8,071 bases of DNA, taken from Prevotella sp. UBA4341 (GTDB lineage Bacteria > Bacteroidota > Bacteroidia > Bacteroidales > Bacteroidaceae). The translations under genes were made by a program, and so were the position numbers. Location: assembly GCA_002393705.1 (NCBI GenBank), contig DGTH01000125.1:1-8071 (forward strand), read 5' to 3'. Positions within the stretch are counted from its first letter, which is position 1. Each line of letters starts with the position of its first letter. This document shows positions 1-6,444 of the stretch, one piece after another. The notes under the pieces are model-generated. The model was not told the DNA's origin and made no database searches. It saw nothing but the letters and a program-made list of their open reading frames with translations.

Positions 1-578
1 ACGAGACTGTTATGCTGGCGCAGGTCGTTGTGCGAACCATAGCGCGTGGTGTTTTCTGCAAAGACACCCTTCTCAGTATGTTTCTTCGTGATGATATTCA
101 CCACACCAGCCATAGCGTCACTGCCATACAGGGCACTTTGGGCGCCCTTTACTATCTCAATCTTCTCGATGTTCTGGGGGTCAATGAGTCCCAAGTCGTT
201 CTCACCACCCACATCACCATGAATGCGCTTTCCGTCTATGAGTATCAGGATATAGCTGTTACCCAAGCCGTTCAGCTGCATCTGCGAGCCCATATCACCT
301 TCGTTGAAGGCAAACGACGCAGTAAGACCTGCGAGAATATCCTCCAGGCTCTTGCCACCATACTGTCGAAGCATCTGTTGTGTAATGACTTCCGTCTGCA
401 CGGGTGCATTTTTCAAGAGATGCTGTGTACCAGTACCAGTGACTACAACTTCCTGCAAAGTTGTTTCTTTCGCTATGTCCTGGGCTTGCAATGTGACCAT
501 AAAGCACACATTGAACACGCCCGCCATTAGCAGTTTCTTTGACCTAAAGGTACAAAGCGACAAAGTCGATGTCCTCAT
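1..578 (-). CDS. btuB: TonB-dependent outer-membrane receptor, BtuB-like, N-terminal part
   Basis: This is the N-terminal 192 codons of a TonB-dependent outer-membrane transporter; the gene runs off the left edge. ATG at 578 is the first possible start, because an in-frame TAG lies two codons upstream. Residues 1-32 form a signal peptide (KK at 14-15, a hydrophobic stretch, cleavage likely after LQA). A TonB-box-like segment EVVVTG lies at 43-48. The plug domain follows, with LIDGKRI at about 113-119, IEKIEIVKGAQSALYGSDA at about 137-155 and VVNIITKK at about 159-166, all typical of the BtuB/Cir plug. The 22-strand barrel is outside the window. The cobalamin riboswitch in the leader argues for corrinoid uptake, so the btuB call rests on plug homology plus regulation. 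A siderophore or other receptor of the same fold cannot be excluded from the plug alone. Met18 is an alternative start but would shorten the charged region of the signal peptide. Confidence 0.9.
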   Translation of the reverse strand, partial: MRTSTLSLCTFRSKKLLMAGVFNVCFMVTLQAQDIAKETTLQEVVVTGTGTQHLLKNAPVQTEVITQQMLRQYGGKSLEDILAGLTASFAFNEGDMGSQMQLNGLGNSYILILIDGKRIHGDVGGENDLGLIDPQNIEKIEIVKGAQSALYGSDAMAGVVNIITKKHTEKGVFAENTTRYGSHNDLRQHNSL

Positions 579-644
579 GTTCTAAAATCCGTAAATTTAC
601 TGCTTAGCCCTATTCCCGAGGCTTTCGCTTCATTACTGTTTTTG

Positions 645-800
645 ACGTGGCAGGTCTCCTGGCTTTCTCCGAAAAATCCGCCTTCCCAAGGTTCACTCAG
701 TGGCTTTGATGGACTTTCCATAATGGAGATTACAGTAGCGGGTACTGCTCAGGATTTACACCTGATTCCCTTTTATGCACACGGTGGAACACCAAGTACA
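645..800 (-). ncRNA. Cobalamin (B12) riboswitch in the btuB leader
   Basis: Read on the minus strand, this leader has the conserved cobalamin riboswitch blocks in order. GGGAATCAGGTG, AATCCTGAGCAGTACCCGC and TACTGTAA lie in 730-770. The B12-box end AGCCAGGAGACCTGCC lies at 649-664. It sits between the promoter at 816-847 and the btuB start at 578. The riboswitch binds adenosyl- or another cobalamin and turns off the downstream gene. About 65 nt separate the conserved 3' box from the start codon; they contain a small AGCC/GGCT stem (606-623) but no stem followed by a T-run, so translational control is more likely than termination. Exact ends are approximate. Confidence 0.93.
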
Positions 801-815
801 TCACCAAATCGGGTG

Positions 816-847
816 CAAAGGTACGAATAAGTGAGTAAAACACCAAA
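816..847 (-). promoter_or_regulatory. Bacteroidetes-type promoter of btuB
   Basis: On the minus strand, TTTG (844-847) and TACCTTTG (816-823) are separated by 20 bp, matching the Bacteroidetes primary-sigma consensus TTTG-N19-21-TAnnTTTG. Transcription should begin near 810-813, giving a leader of about 233 nt that contains the whole riboswitch. No transcript data are available, so the start point is inferred. Confidence 0.75.
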
Positions 848-876
848 TTAATTTAAGTAAATTTTTGGCGATTCAA

Positions 877-942
877 TTTGCGTATAGGCGCACCGTTGTT
901 TGCGTAAAGGCGCACAATCGTTTGCGTATAGGCACCCGATAG
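877..942. repeat. Tandem 22-bp repeat, three units
   Basis: Three units of exactly 22 bp run head to tail at 877-898, 899-920 and 921-942. Each begins TTTGCGTA followed by a T or A and AGGC; the last five or six bases vary. Units 1 and 2 carry the imperfect inverted repeat TGCG-N6-CGCA, which is degenerate in unit 3. There are no spacers, so this is not a CRISPR array. It lies about 30 bp upstream of the btuB -33 element and ends about 10 bp before recognisable yaaA homology. Function is unknown; it may be a protein-binding array or a slippage product. Confidence 0.85.
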
Positions 943-951
943 TTAGACAGG

Positions 952-1284
952 AACCGGAAAAATCGCCTGACAGATATACTTATAGACAGTGTGAAAGCAG
1001 ATGATGGCATCCTGATACATCTTGCCACCGAGGAATACCAACATCTGTTCGATTGGCATCGAGTCCGTAAAGGAGTTCGTATTATCCAACCATTGTTTTA
1101 TGTCCGTAAGGGAAACGACTTGAAGATGCAAGCAGTATGGGCCAAGACTTGTCGTGGAGCTATGACACGATTCATCATAGAGAATCGAATTGACAAGCCC
1201 GAGGATCTGAACGCTTTCAGTTATGAGGGCTTTACATACAAGCCGAATCTTGGAGAACCAGATTATCCACATTTTATAAAATGA
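952..1284 (+). pseudogene. yaaA: yaaA (DUF328, peroxide stress protein) 3' remnant
   Basis: The reading frame is open from 943 (after a TAG at 940-942) to the TGA at 1282-1284. It encodes the C-terminal part of a YaaA/DUF328 protein. Family-typical stretches are RLTD near the left end, KADDGILIHLATEEY, VWAKTCRGAMTRFIIENRI and LNAFSYEGF, ending in PHFIK. YaaA proteins are normally about 250 residues and limit Fenton damage during hydrogen peroxide stress by lowering free iron. Only about 110 residues remain here; the N-terminal half and its start are missing, and homology stops beside the 22-bp repeat array. A GTG at 991 could start a 97-residue product, but it would lack most of the fold. The remaining frame has no internal stop, so the truncation may be recent or the fragment a recombination relic. 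An intact yaaA elsewhere in the genome is possible. Confidence 0.8.
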
Positions 1285-1443
1285 GAATCTAGTCGCCATA
1301 TTGAATCTAAAAGTAAAGGCTACCTGTTTGTTTTCCAGATACATACTTTAATAACTCCTTGGATAGTTTAGGAATTGCTATTTTCAGAATTCTCCGAGTT
1401 CTGGACGAGATTTGGGTCTGATTTTGGGTAACGGAGAAATAGA

Positions 1444-1486
1444 AAATCCGCGTTACTTATTGATAATCAATTTGTTACGCGGATTT
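1444..1486 (-). terminator. Likely terminator downstream of tRNA-Ser
   Basis: The arms AAATCCGCGT (1444-1453) and ACGCGGATTT (1477-1486) are perfectly complementary over 10 bp. After one T-T mismatch two further pairs form. The loop contains the small palindrome TTGAT-A-ATCAA. On the minus strand the hairpin begins 6 nt after the tRNA 3' end and is followed by TTTTCTATTTCTC, a moderately T-rich tract, so it fits a terminator for the tRNA gene. On the plus strand it could also stop residual transcription from the yaaA remnant. From 1285 to 1443 I see no gene; there is only a short CAGAA/TTCTG inverted repeat at 1385-1403. Confidence 0.65.
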
Positions 1487-1491
1487 ATCAG

Positions 1492-1576
1492 CGGAGAGAG
1501 AGGGATTCGAACCCCCGGTGCCTCTCAGCACGACGGTTTTCAAGACCGTTGTAATCGACCACTCTACCATCTCTCC
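1492..1576 (-). tRNA. tRNA-Ser (anticodon UGA)
   Basis: The reverse strand folds as a class II tRNA of 85 nt. The acceptor arms GGAGAGA (5', 1576-1570) and TCTCTCC (3', 1499-1493) pair perfectly. The anticodon loop CTTGAAA on an ACGGT/ACCGT stem gives anticodon TGA, which reads serine UCA codons and, by wobble, other UCN codons. A long variable arm is present, and the T-arm contains GGTTCGAATCC. The discriminator base is G, as expected for tRNA-Ser. CCA is not encoded, so it must be added after transcription. Confidence 0.95.
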
Positions 1577-1604
1577 AGTGCCCGAATAACTTCGAAAGCG
1601 GCTG

Positions 1605-1612
1605 CAAAGGTA
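1605..1612 (-). promoter_or_regulatory. -7 element of the tRNA-Ser promoter
   Basis: TACCTTTG on the minus strand matches the TAnnTTTG consensus exactly and lies about 29 nt upstream of the tRNA 5' end, leaving a 5' leader of about 25 nt for RNase P removal. No perfect TTTG is present at the -33 position; the minus strand there reads CTTTAA within the A/T-rich repeat. Confidence 0.65.
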
Positions 1613-1630
1613 GTAAAAAAAATTAAATAT

Positions 1631-1651
1631 TAAAGATTAAAGATTAAAGAT
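1631..1651. repeat. TAAAGAT x3 direct repeat
   Basis: Three perfect head-to-tail copies of the 7-mer TAAAGAT occupy 1631-1637, 1638-1644 and 1645-1651, in the intergenic space between the divergent tRNA-Ser and mutS2 promoters. The stretch is A/T-rich and covers the position expected for the -33 element of both promoters. It may be a slippage-prone spacer or an AT-rich promoter-upstream region; function is not evident. Confidence 0.7.
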
Positions 1652-1675
1652 TTTTATGTTTTTAACTATTTTTTG

Positions 1676-1683
1676 TACCTTTG
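1676..1683 (+). promoter_or_regulatory. -7 element of the mutS2 promoter, 4 bp before the ATG
   Basis: TACCTTTG matches TAnnTTTG and ends only 4 bp before the mutS2 ATG at 1688. Transcription starting at the usual distance after this element would begin at or next to the start codon, giving a leaderless or nearly leaderless mRNA. The -33 region lacks a perfect TTTG; TATG at 1655-1658 is the nearest similar sequence, with a short spacer. Confidence 0.55.
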
Positions 1684-1687
1684 CACC

Positions 1688-4261
1688 ATGATTTATCCAC
1701 AAAACTTTGAAAAGAAGATTGGTTTCGACGAGGTGCGCCACCTGTTGAAGGAGCAATGTCTAAGCACATTGGGCAAGGAGAAGGTTGACGCTATCGTGTT
1801 TTCAACAGACGCTGAAGAGGTGAACGAGTGGCAGCAGCAGGTACGTGAGTTCCGCCGTCTCGAGACGGAGACCGACGGTCTGCCGCTCAACTATTTCTTT
1901 GACGTTCGCCAAGCCATCAGCCGCATCCGTTTAGAGAACACGCACTTGGAGGAGAGCGAGTTGTTCGACCTGCGTCGCTCGCTGGAAACCATAGGTGCCA
2001 TTGTCACTTTCCTTAACAAGAACAACGGCGACGAGGAACACGAGGACTACCCCTACCCTGCCCTTCACCGGCTGGCTGAGGACGTACTGACCTTCCCCGC
2101 CATGATACGCCGCATAGACTCCATACTCGACAAGTTCGGCAAGATAAAAGACTCTGCCTCGATGGTGCTGGCCGGCATTCGCCACGACCTGCAACAGACG
2201 GAGGGCAGCATCTCGCGTACCTTATTTACAATACTGCATGCCGCACAGCGCGACGGTCTGGTTGACAAGGACGCCAGCCCCGCCCTGCGCGACGGCCGAC
2301 TGATGATACCTGTAGCACCAGCCATGAAGCGCAAGATAAAAGGTATCGTCCACGACGAGTCGGCCACGGGCAAGACCGTGTTTATAGAGCCTGCCGAGGT
2401 GGTGGAGGCCAACAACAAAGTGCGCGAACTGGAGGCTGCCGAGCGGCGCGAGATTATCCGCATACTGACCGTGTTCAGCGACGAGGTACGCCCGCAGGTG
2501 CCCCAACTGCTGGGCAGCTATGACTTTCTGGCCACCATCGACCTCATACGTGCCAAAGCAGAGTGGGCCGAACAGACTCTAAGTTTCGAGCCGGAGGTGG
2601 TAGCTTACCCGCACATAGACTGGATTCGCGCCATACACCCCCTGCTGTGGCGGTCGCTGAAGAAGCAGGACAAGCAGGTAGTGCCTCTGGACATCATGCT
2701 TTCGCAAACGAGTAACGAGAAAGTAGGAATAAGAAGTGGCACCAGTCGGGGACGGCTTCTCATCATTTCGGGTCCTAACGCTGGCGGCAAGTCGGTGTGT
2801 CTGAAGACGGTAGGCCTGCTGCAGTACATGGTGCAGTGTGGTCTGCCTATTCCCATTGGCGAGCGTTCCACGGTAGGCATGTTCCGCGACATCATGATTG
2901 ACATTGGCGACGAACAATCTATAGAGGACGATCTCTCCACCTACTCCAGCCACCTGCTGAACATGAAGATGATGATGCGCCAGGCTAACAAACACACGCT
3001 GCTGCTCATCGACGAGTTTGGCGGAGGCACAGAACCCGCCATTGGCGGTGCCATAGCCGAGGCAGTGCTCAAACAGTTCTGGCAGAAGCAGGCCTTTGGC
3101 GTCATTACCACCCACTACCAGAACCTGAAGCACTTTGCTGAAGACCATGAGGGTGTGGTAAACGGAGCCATGCTCTACGACCGTCACGAGATGCAGGCAC
3201 TCTTTCAGCTCAGCATAGGCCAGCCCGGCTCTTCGTTCGCCATCGAGATAGCCCGAAAGACGGGCATCCCCGAAGAAGTAATCCGTGACGCTTCCGACAT
3301 TGTGGGCTCAGAGTATATTCAGAGCGACAAGTACCTTCAGGACATCGTGCGCGACAAACGCTACTGGGAGGGAAAGCGACAGACCATTCACCAGCACGAG
3401 AAGTCGCTCGAGCAGCGCATCAGCCGCTACGAGACGAACATCGAGGAGATAGAGCGCGAGCGTAAGGCCATTCTGGCACGTGCCAAGGAGGAGGCCGAAC
3501 AGCTCATCAGCGAGGCCAACAAGAAGATAGAGAACACCATCCGCGAGATTCGTGAGGCCCAGGCCGAGAAGGAAGCCACGCGCCGTCTGCGCGAGGAGCT
3601 GAAGACGTTTGGCGACGAGGTTGCCGACATTGACACGCGCGCCAACGACGAGCTCATTGAGAAGAAGATACGGCAGATTCAGGAGCGCAAGGAGCGCCGC
3701 GAAAAGCGGAAGGAAGCAAAGAGGGCCCAGCCGCTCCCCAGGGGAGTGGAGTCTGCAGCTGCCTCTAAGACACCCGCCCCCAGTGAGGTGTTGGCTGTTG
3801 GCGACACGGTGCGTATCAAGGGGCTTACGTCAGTGGGCCGCGTGGAGGCATGCGACGGCAAGATGGCCACGGTCATCTTCGGCGACATGCGTACTAAGAT
3901 GCGTGCCGACCGGCTGGAGCATGCCGAGATGCCGAAGACCGAAGAGAAGCACGCCGGCCTGGGCCAGATGCAGTTCAGCCGCCAGACGCGCCAGGCCATT
4001 GACGAGCGTCAGCGCAACTTCCGCCAGGACCTTGACGTCCGTGGCATGCGGGGCGACGAGGCCATCAATGCCGTCACCTACTTCATTGACGATGCCATCC
4101 TGGTGGGCATGCCCCGTGTGCGCATTCTTCACGGCACGGGCACGGGGATTCTGCGACAACTCATTCGCCAGTACCTGAAGACCGTACCCAACGTCAGCCA
4201 CGTGCGCGACGAGCACGTGCAGTTTGGCGGCGCAGGCATTACTGTGGTGGATTTAGATTAA
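1688..4261 (+). CDS. mutS2: Endonuclease MutS2 (MutS family ATPase with Smr domain)
   Basis: This is a complete 857-residue MutS2. The family binds branched DNA or collided ribosomes and uses ATP-driven conformational change; it does not perform classical mismatch repair. In order: an N-terminal helical core and clamp (about 1-330), the MutS ATPase with Walker A GPNAGGKS (362-369) and Walker B LLLIDEFGGGTEP (Asp442, Glu443), and the TTHYQNLK signature. A long charged coiled coil follows (about 560-690), then a small KOW-like beta domain from GDTVRIKG (705). The C-terminal Smr domain (about 780-857) has LDVR (782-785) and HGTGTG from His815. All expected motifs are present. I chose the ATG at 1688 (MIYPQNFEKK); a TTG at 1673 would lie upstream of the -7 box. 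The GH97 gene follows after 2 bp. A second, diverged copy of the last 39 codons lies at 6533-6652, so the 3' end has probably been involved in recombination. Confidence 0.97.
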   Translation: MIYPQNFEKKIGFDEVRHLLKEQCLSTLGKEKVDAIVFSTDAEEVNEWQQQVREFRRLETETDGLPLNYFFDVRQAISRIRLENTHLEESELFDLRRSLETIGAIVTFLNKNNGDEEHEDYPYPALHRLAEDVLTFPAMIRRIDSILDKFGKIKDSASMVLAGIRHDLQQTEGSISRTLFTILHAAQRDGLVDKDASPALRDGRLMIPVAPAMKRKIKGIVHDESATGKTVFIEPAEVVEANNKVRELEAAERREIIRILTVFSDEVRPQVPQLLGSYDFLATIDLIRAKAEWAEQTLSFEPEVVAYPHIDWIRAIHPLLWRSLKKQDKQVVPLDIMLSQTSNEKVGIRSGTSRGRLLIISGPNAGGKSVCLKTVGLLQYMVQCGLPIPIGERSTVGMFRDIMIDIGDEQSIEDDLSTYSSHLLNMKMMMRQANKHTLLLIDEFGGGTEPAIGGAIAEAVLKQFWQKQAFGVITTHYQNLKHFAEDHEGVVNGAMLYDRHEMQALFQLSIGQPGSSFAIEIARKTGIPEEVIRDASDIVGSEYIQSDKYLQDIVRDKRYWEGKRQTIHQHEKSLEQRISRYETNIEEIERERKAILARAKEEAEQLISEANKKIENTIREIREAQAEKEATRRLREELKTFGDEVADIDTRANDELIEKKIRQIQERKERREKRKEAKRAQPLPRGVESAAASKTPAPSEVLAVGDTVRIKGLTSVGRVEACDGKMATVIFGDMRTKMRADRLEHAEMPKTEEKHAGLGQMQFSRQTRQAIDERQRNFRQDLDVRGMRGDEAINAVTYFIDDAILVGMPRVRILHGTGTGILRQLIRQYLKTVPNVSHVRDEHVQFGGAGITVVDLD

Positions 4262-4263
4262 AC

Positions 4264-6183
4264 ATGAAACAACATATAACTATGAGAACGAAGACTATTT
4301 TACTACTGCTGCTCGTGGCACTGGGTGCTACGGCCAAAGACTACACCATCACGTCGCCTGACGGACAGTTACAAATCATCGTTCATGCCAACAGCGAGCG
4401 GCTGACCTGGGAGCTACGCCACGCCCAGACCGTGGTGCTCACGCCCTCGGAGATAGGCCTCAACGGACCCCTGGCCAAGATGCGTCAGGGCAAAGGCAAC
4501 ACCTTTACAAACGGAAAATACAGCGTGGAGTTTCGTGCCGACAACGACGCGGCGGCCTACCGCATCAGCATTGTGGGCAAGAAAGCCGTCACCGTCAGCG
4601 AGGAGACGGCCGAGTTTAACTTTGCCGCCGACTACCCCGCCTTCATTCCCTACGTCAACGACAACCGTGGCGGTGAGCGCTGGTGCTACTCGTTCGAGAG
4701 CTACTACGACGAGCAGCCGCTCTCCCAGATGTTCCGCGACTCACTGGCCATCAACCCCTTGGCCGTACGTCTGCCCGAGGGCAAGCTGGCCGTAGTGGCC
4801 GACATGGGTGCCACCGACTATCCCGGCATGATGCTGCTCAAGAGTGGCGACCACGGCCTCAGGGCCGCCTTTGCCCCCTACCCGTTGCAGCAGGAGATAG
4901 GCGGCTACAACCGCCTGAACCTCGTGCCCACCCAGCGTGCACCGTTCATCGCCAAGGACGTTCTGGGAACCCTGCCCTGGCGCATCGTCATGGTGACCAC
5001 GAGCGACGCCCAGCTGCTCCAGGCCCGTCTGCCGGAGCGTTTCGGCCCGCAGTGCCAGTTGCAGGACACGTCATGGATTCGTCCCGGCAAGGTAGCCTGG
5101 GACTGGTGGAACGCCACCATGCTGACCGGCGTGCCTTTCCGTGCCGGCATGAACACCGACACGTATAAGTATTACATCGACTTCGCAGCCCACAATGGCC
5201 TGGAGTACATCATCATTGACGAAGGCTGGAGCACCGACGAGAGCCTGCGCTCCGAGCTGAACCCCGACATTGACCTGCTCAGCCTGCTCCCCTATGCCAA
5301 GCAGAAGGGCGTGGGCATCATCCTCTGGACGTCGTGGCGCAACTGCATCAACAATACCGAGGACGACTTCAAGTACTATGCCGACCTGGGTGTGAAAGGC
5401 TTTAAGGTCGATTTCTTCGACCGCGACGACCAAGTGGTCATGCAGTCCGCATGGAAGATAGCCGACTGTGCCGCCCGCAACCACCTGCTGCTCGACCTGC
5501 ACGGCTACCGCCCCACGGGCATCCAGGTAGCCTACCCCAACATCGTCAACTTCGAGGGTGTCAAGGGCTTGGAGAACTCCAAGTGGGAGCCCCGCGTAGG
5601 CGACGGCCCCCTGCACAACCAGCCCCGTTACGACGTCACCGCACCTTACTTGCGCATGCTCGTAGGTCCCATGGACTACACGCCGGGCGCCATGACCAAC
5701 GCCACGCGCGCCCAGTTCTTCGGCAACAACGACCACCCCATGAGCCAGGGCACGCGTGCCCACCAGGTTGCCATGTATGTAGCTTTCGATGCCCCGCTGC
5801 AGATGCTGGCCGACAGCCCCACGAAGTACGAGCGCGAGCAGCCAACCACCGACTTCATCCGTCAGATACCCACCGTGTTCGACGAGGTGCGTGCCCTCGA
5901 CGGCCAGCTCGGCGAGTACCTCGTCGTGGCTAAGCGCAAGGGCACGACGTGGTACGTGGCGGCCATGACCGACTGGCAGCCGCGCGACCTTACCGTCCCG
6001 CTGAACATGCTCGGCGAGGGTACATACAACATGGAGATTTTTGCCGACGGCATCAATGCCGACCGCGATGCCACAGACTATACCAAGACCCAGCGTACCG
6101 TGAGCCGCCAAGACGGACTCCACATCCAGCTGGCTCCAGGTGGAGGCTGGGCAGCCATCGTCACACCTGTTGCCGCGAACTAA
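4264..6183 (+). CDS. Glycoside hydrolase family 97, secreted (retaining alpha-galactosidase-like)
   Basis: A 639-residue GH97 enzyme. A signal peptide lies at the N-terminus (MRTKTILLLLLVALGATAK from Met7; Met1 at 4264 adds MKQHIT, and neither start has a ribosome-binding site), so the protein is periplasmic or surface-exposed. The N-terminal beta-sandwich spans about residues 25-270. The (beta/alpha)8 catalytic domain then shows WDWWN (279-283), IIIDEGW (Asp319, Glu320) and KVDFFDRDD (Asp383). GVKGLE ends at Glu437, and PMDYTPGAM follows. A C-terminal beta domain closes the protein. In the characterised retaining GH97 branch an Asp nucleophile and a Glu acid/base are about 55 residues apart, and Asp383 with Glu437 fits that. 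The enzyme is therefore more like the alpha-galactosidase subgroup than the inverting SusB alpha-glucosidase, which is also longer. Substrate remains inferred. No SusC/SusD pair is nearby; the only neighbour in the likely operon is mutS2. Confidence 0.93.
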   Translation: MKQHITMRTKTILLLLLVALGATAKDYTITSPDGQLQIIVHANSERLTWELRHAQTVVLTPSEIGLNGPLAKMRQGKGNTFTNGKYSVEFRADNDAAAYRISIVGKKAVTVSEETAEFNFAADYPAFIPYVNDNRGGERWCYSFESYYDEQPLSQMFRDSLAINPLAVRLPEGKLAVVADMGATDYPGMMLLKSGDHGLRAAFAPYPLQQEIGGYNRLNLVPTQRAPFIAKDVLGTLPWRIVMVTTSDAQLLQARLPERFGPQCQLQDTSWIRPGKVAWDWWNATMLTGVPFRAGMNTDTYKYYIDFAAHNGLEYIIIDEGWSTDESLRSELNPDIDLLSLLPYAKQKGVGIILWTSWRNCINNTEDDFKYYADLGVKGFKVDFFDRDDQVVMQSAWKIADCAARNHLLLDLHGYRPTGIQVAYPNIVNFEGVKGLENSKWEPRVGDGPLHNQPRYDVTAPYLRMLVGPMDYTPGAMTNATRAQFFGNNDHPMSQGTRAHQVAMYVAFDAPLQMLADSPTKYEREQPTTDFIRQIPTVFDEVRALDGQLGEYLVVAKRKGTTWYVAAMTDWQPRDLTVPLNMLGEGTYNMEIFADGINADRDATDYTKTQRTVSRQDGLHIQLAPGGGWAAIVTPVAAN

Positions 6184-6203
6184 GCATCTGATGAGACCTA
6201 CAG

Positions 6204-6356
6204 TTTCTGCCGTAGAGTCCGACAGTTTCTGCCGTAGAGTCCGACAGTTTGAGTAGGGGAAACTAACATTTGACTTAAGTCGAATGATTGTTTGACTTAA
6301 GTCGAATGATTATCCGACTAAAGTCAAATATTCGTTCTACTTAAGTCAAACATTAC
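6204..6356. repeat. Continuous ~22-bp-period tandem array with two unit families
   Basis: Seven units follow each other without spacers, starting about 20 bp after the GH97 stop. Units 1-2 (6204-6225, 6226-6247) are identical and contain TTTCTGCCGTAGAGTCCG. Unit 3 (6248-6268, 21 bp, TTTGAGTAGGGGAAAC) is transitional. Units 4-5 (6269-6290, 6291-6312) differ at one base and contain TTTGACTTAAGTCGAA. Units 6-7 (6313-6334, 6335-6356) are diverged copies that keep ACT-(A/T)-AAGTC. The centre GACTTAAGTC is a perfect 10-bp palindrome. Weakly similar, possibly degenerate units may flank the array (6182-6203 and 6357-6378). There are no unique spacers and no cas genes, so it is not CRISPR. It could be a binding array, a structured transcript tail or a slippage-generated tract. 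Confidence 0.85.
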
Positions 6357-6400
6357 TTACCCTAACAGAAAAGGTTAGACACTCCGGCAGAAACTCCCTG

Positions 6401-6444
6401 TTTCCCCCTACCTTTCTCCCTCGTTCCCGAGAAGTAGGGGGAAA
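6401..6444. other. Strong inverted repeat between the GH97 gene and the minus-strand operon
   Basis: TTTCCCCCTAC (6401-6411) pairs perfectly with GTAGGGGGAAA (6434-6444). Inside it, TTCTC (6414-6418) pairs with GAGAA (6429-6433), leaving a 2-nt bulge and a 10-nt loop. No run of T follows on either strand, so it is not a textbook intrinsic terminator, though it might still end or protect transcripts of the convergent genes. The word GTAGGGGAAAC recurs in unit 3 of the nearby tandem array, and CGGCAGAAACT (6384-6394) is the reverse complement of a word in array units 1-2. The rest of 6184-6680 holds the tandem array and the mutS2 fragment; no intact gene is visible. Confidence 0.6.

Noticed and set aside
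12..530. 172-codon plus-strand open frame
   Set aside because: It is the antisense shadow of the btuB-like gene, whose minus-strand translation has a signal peptide and plug motifs.
642..830. 62-codon plus-strand open frame
   Set aside because: It covers the cobalamin riboswitch on the opposite strand; the conserved RNA blocks explain the sequence.
943..1344. 133-codon minus-strand open frame with GGAG upstream of its ATG
   Set aside because: It is almost entirely antisense to the yaaA homology, and its translation resembles no family I know. The GGAG is probably chance in a genome whose genes lack such sites.
1492..1576. Integration (att) site at the tRNA-Ser gene
   Set aside because: I looked for a second copy of the tRNA 3' end in the window and found none, and there is no integrase gene.
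1673..1687. TTG start adding five residues to MutS2
   Set aside because: The TTG precedes the -7 promoter element, and the ATG at 1688 gives the N-terminus expected for Bacteroidales MutS2.
3609..4178. 189-codon Arg/Ser/Ala-rich plus-strand frame
   Set aside because: It is an alternate frame inside the mutS2 coiled-coil and Smr region, low-complexity and without motifs.
5071..6123. 350-codon open frame on the minus strand
   Set aside because: It lies wholly antisense to the GH97 gene, which has clear motifs; high-GC codon use in that gene leaves the opposite strand open. The translation is low-complexity Val/Gly/His-rich.
6204..6356. CRISPR array
   Set aside because: Units are contiguous with no unique spacers, the unit sequence changes along the array, and no cas gene is nearby.
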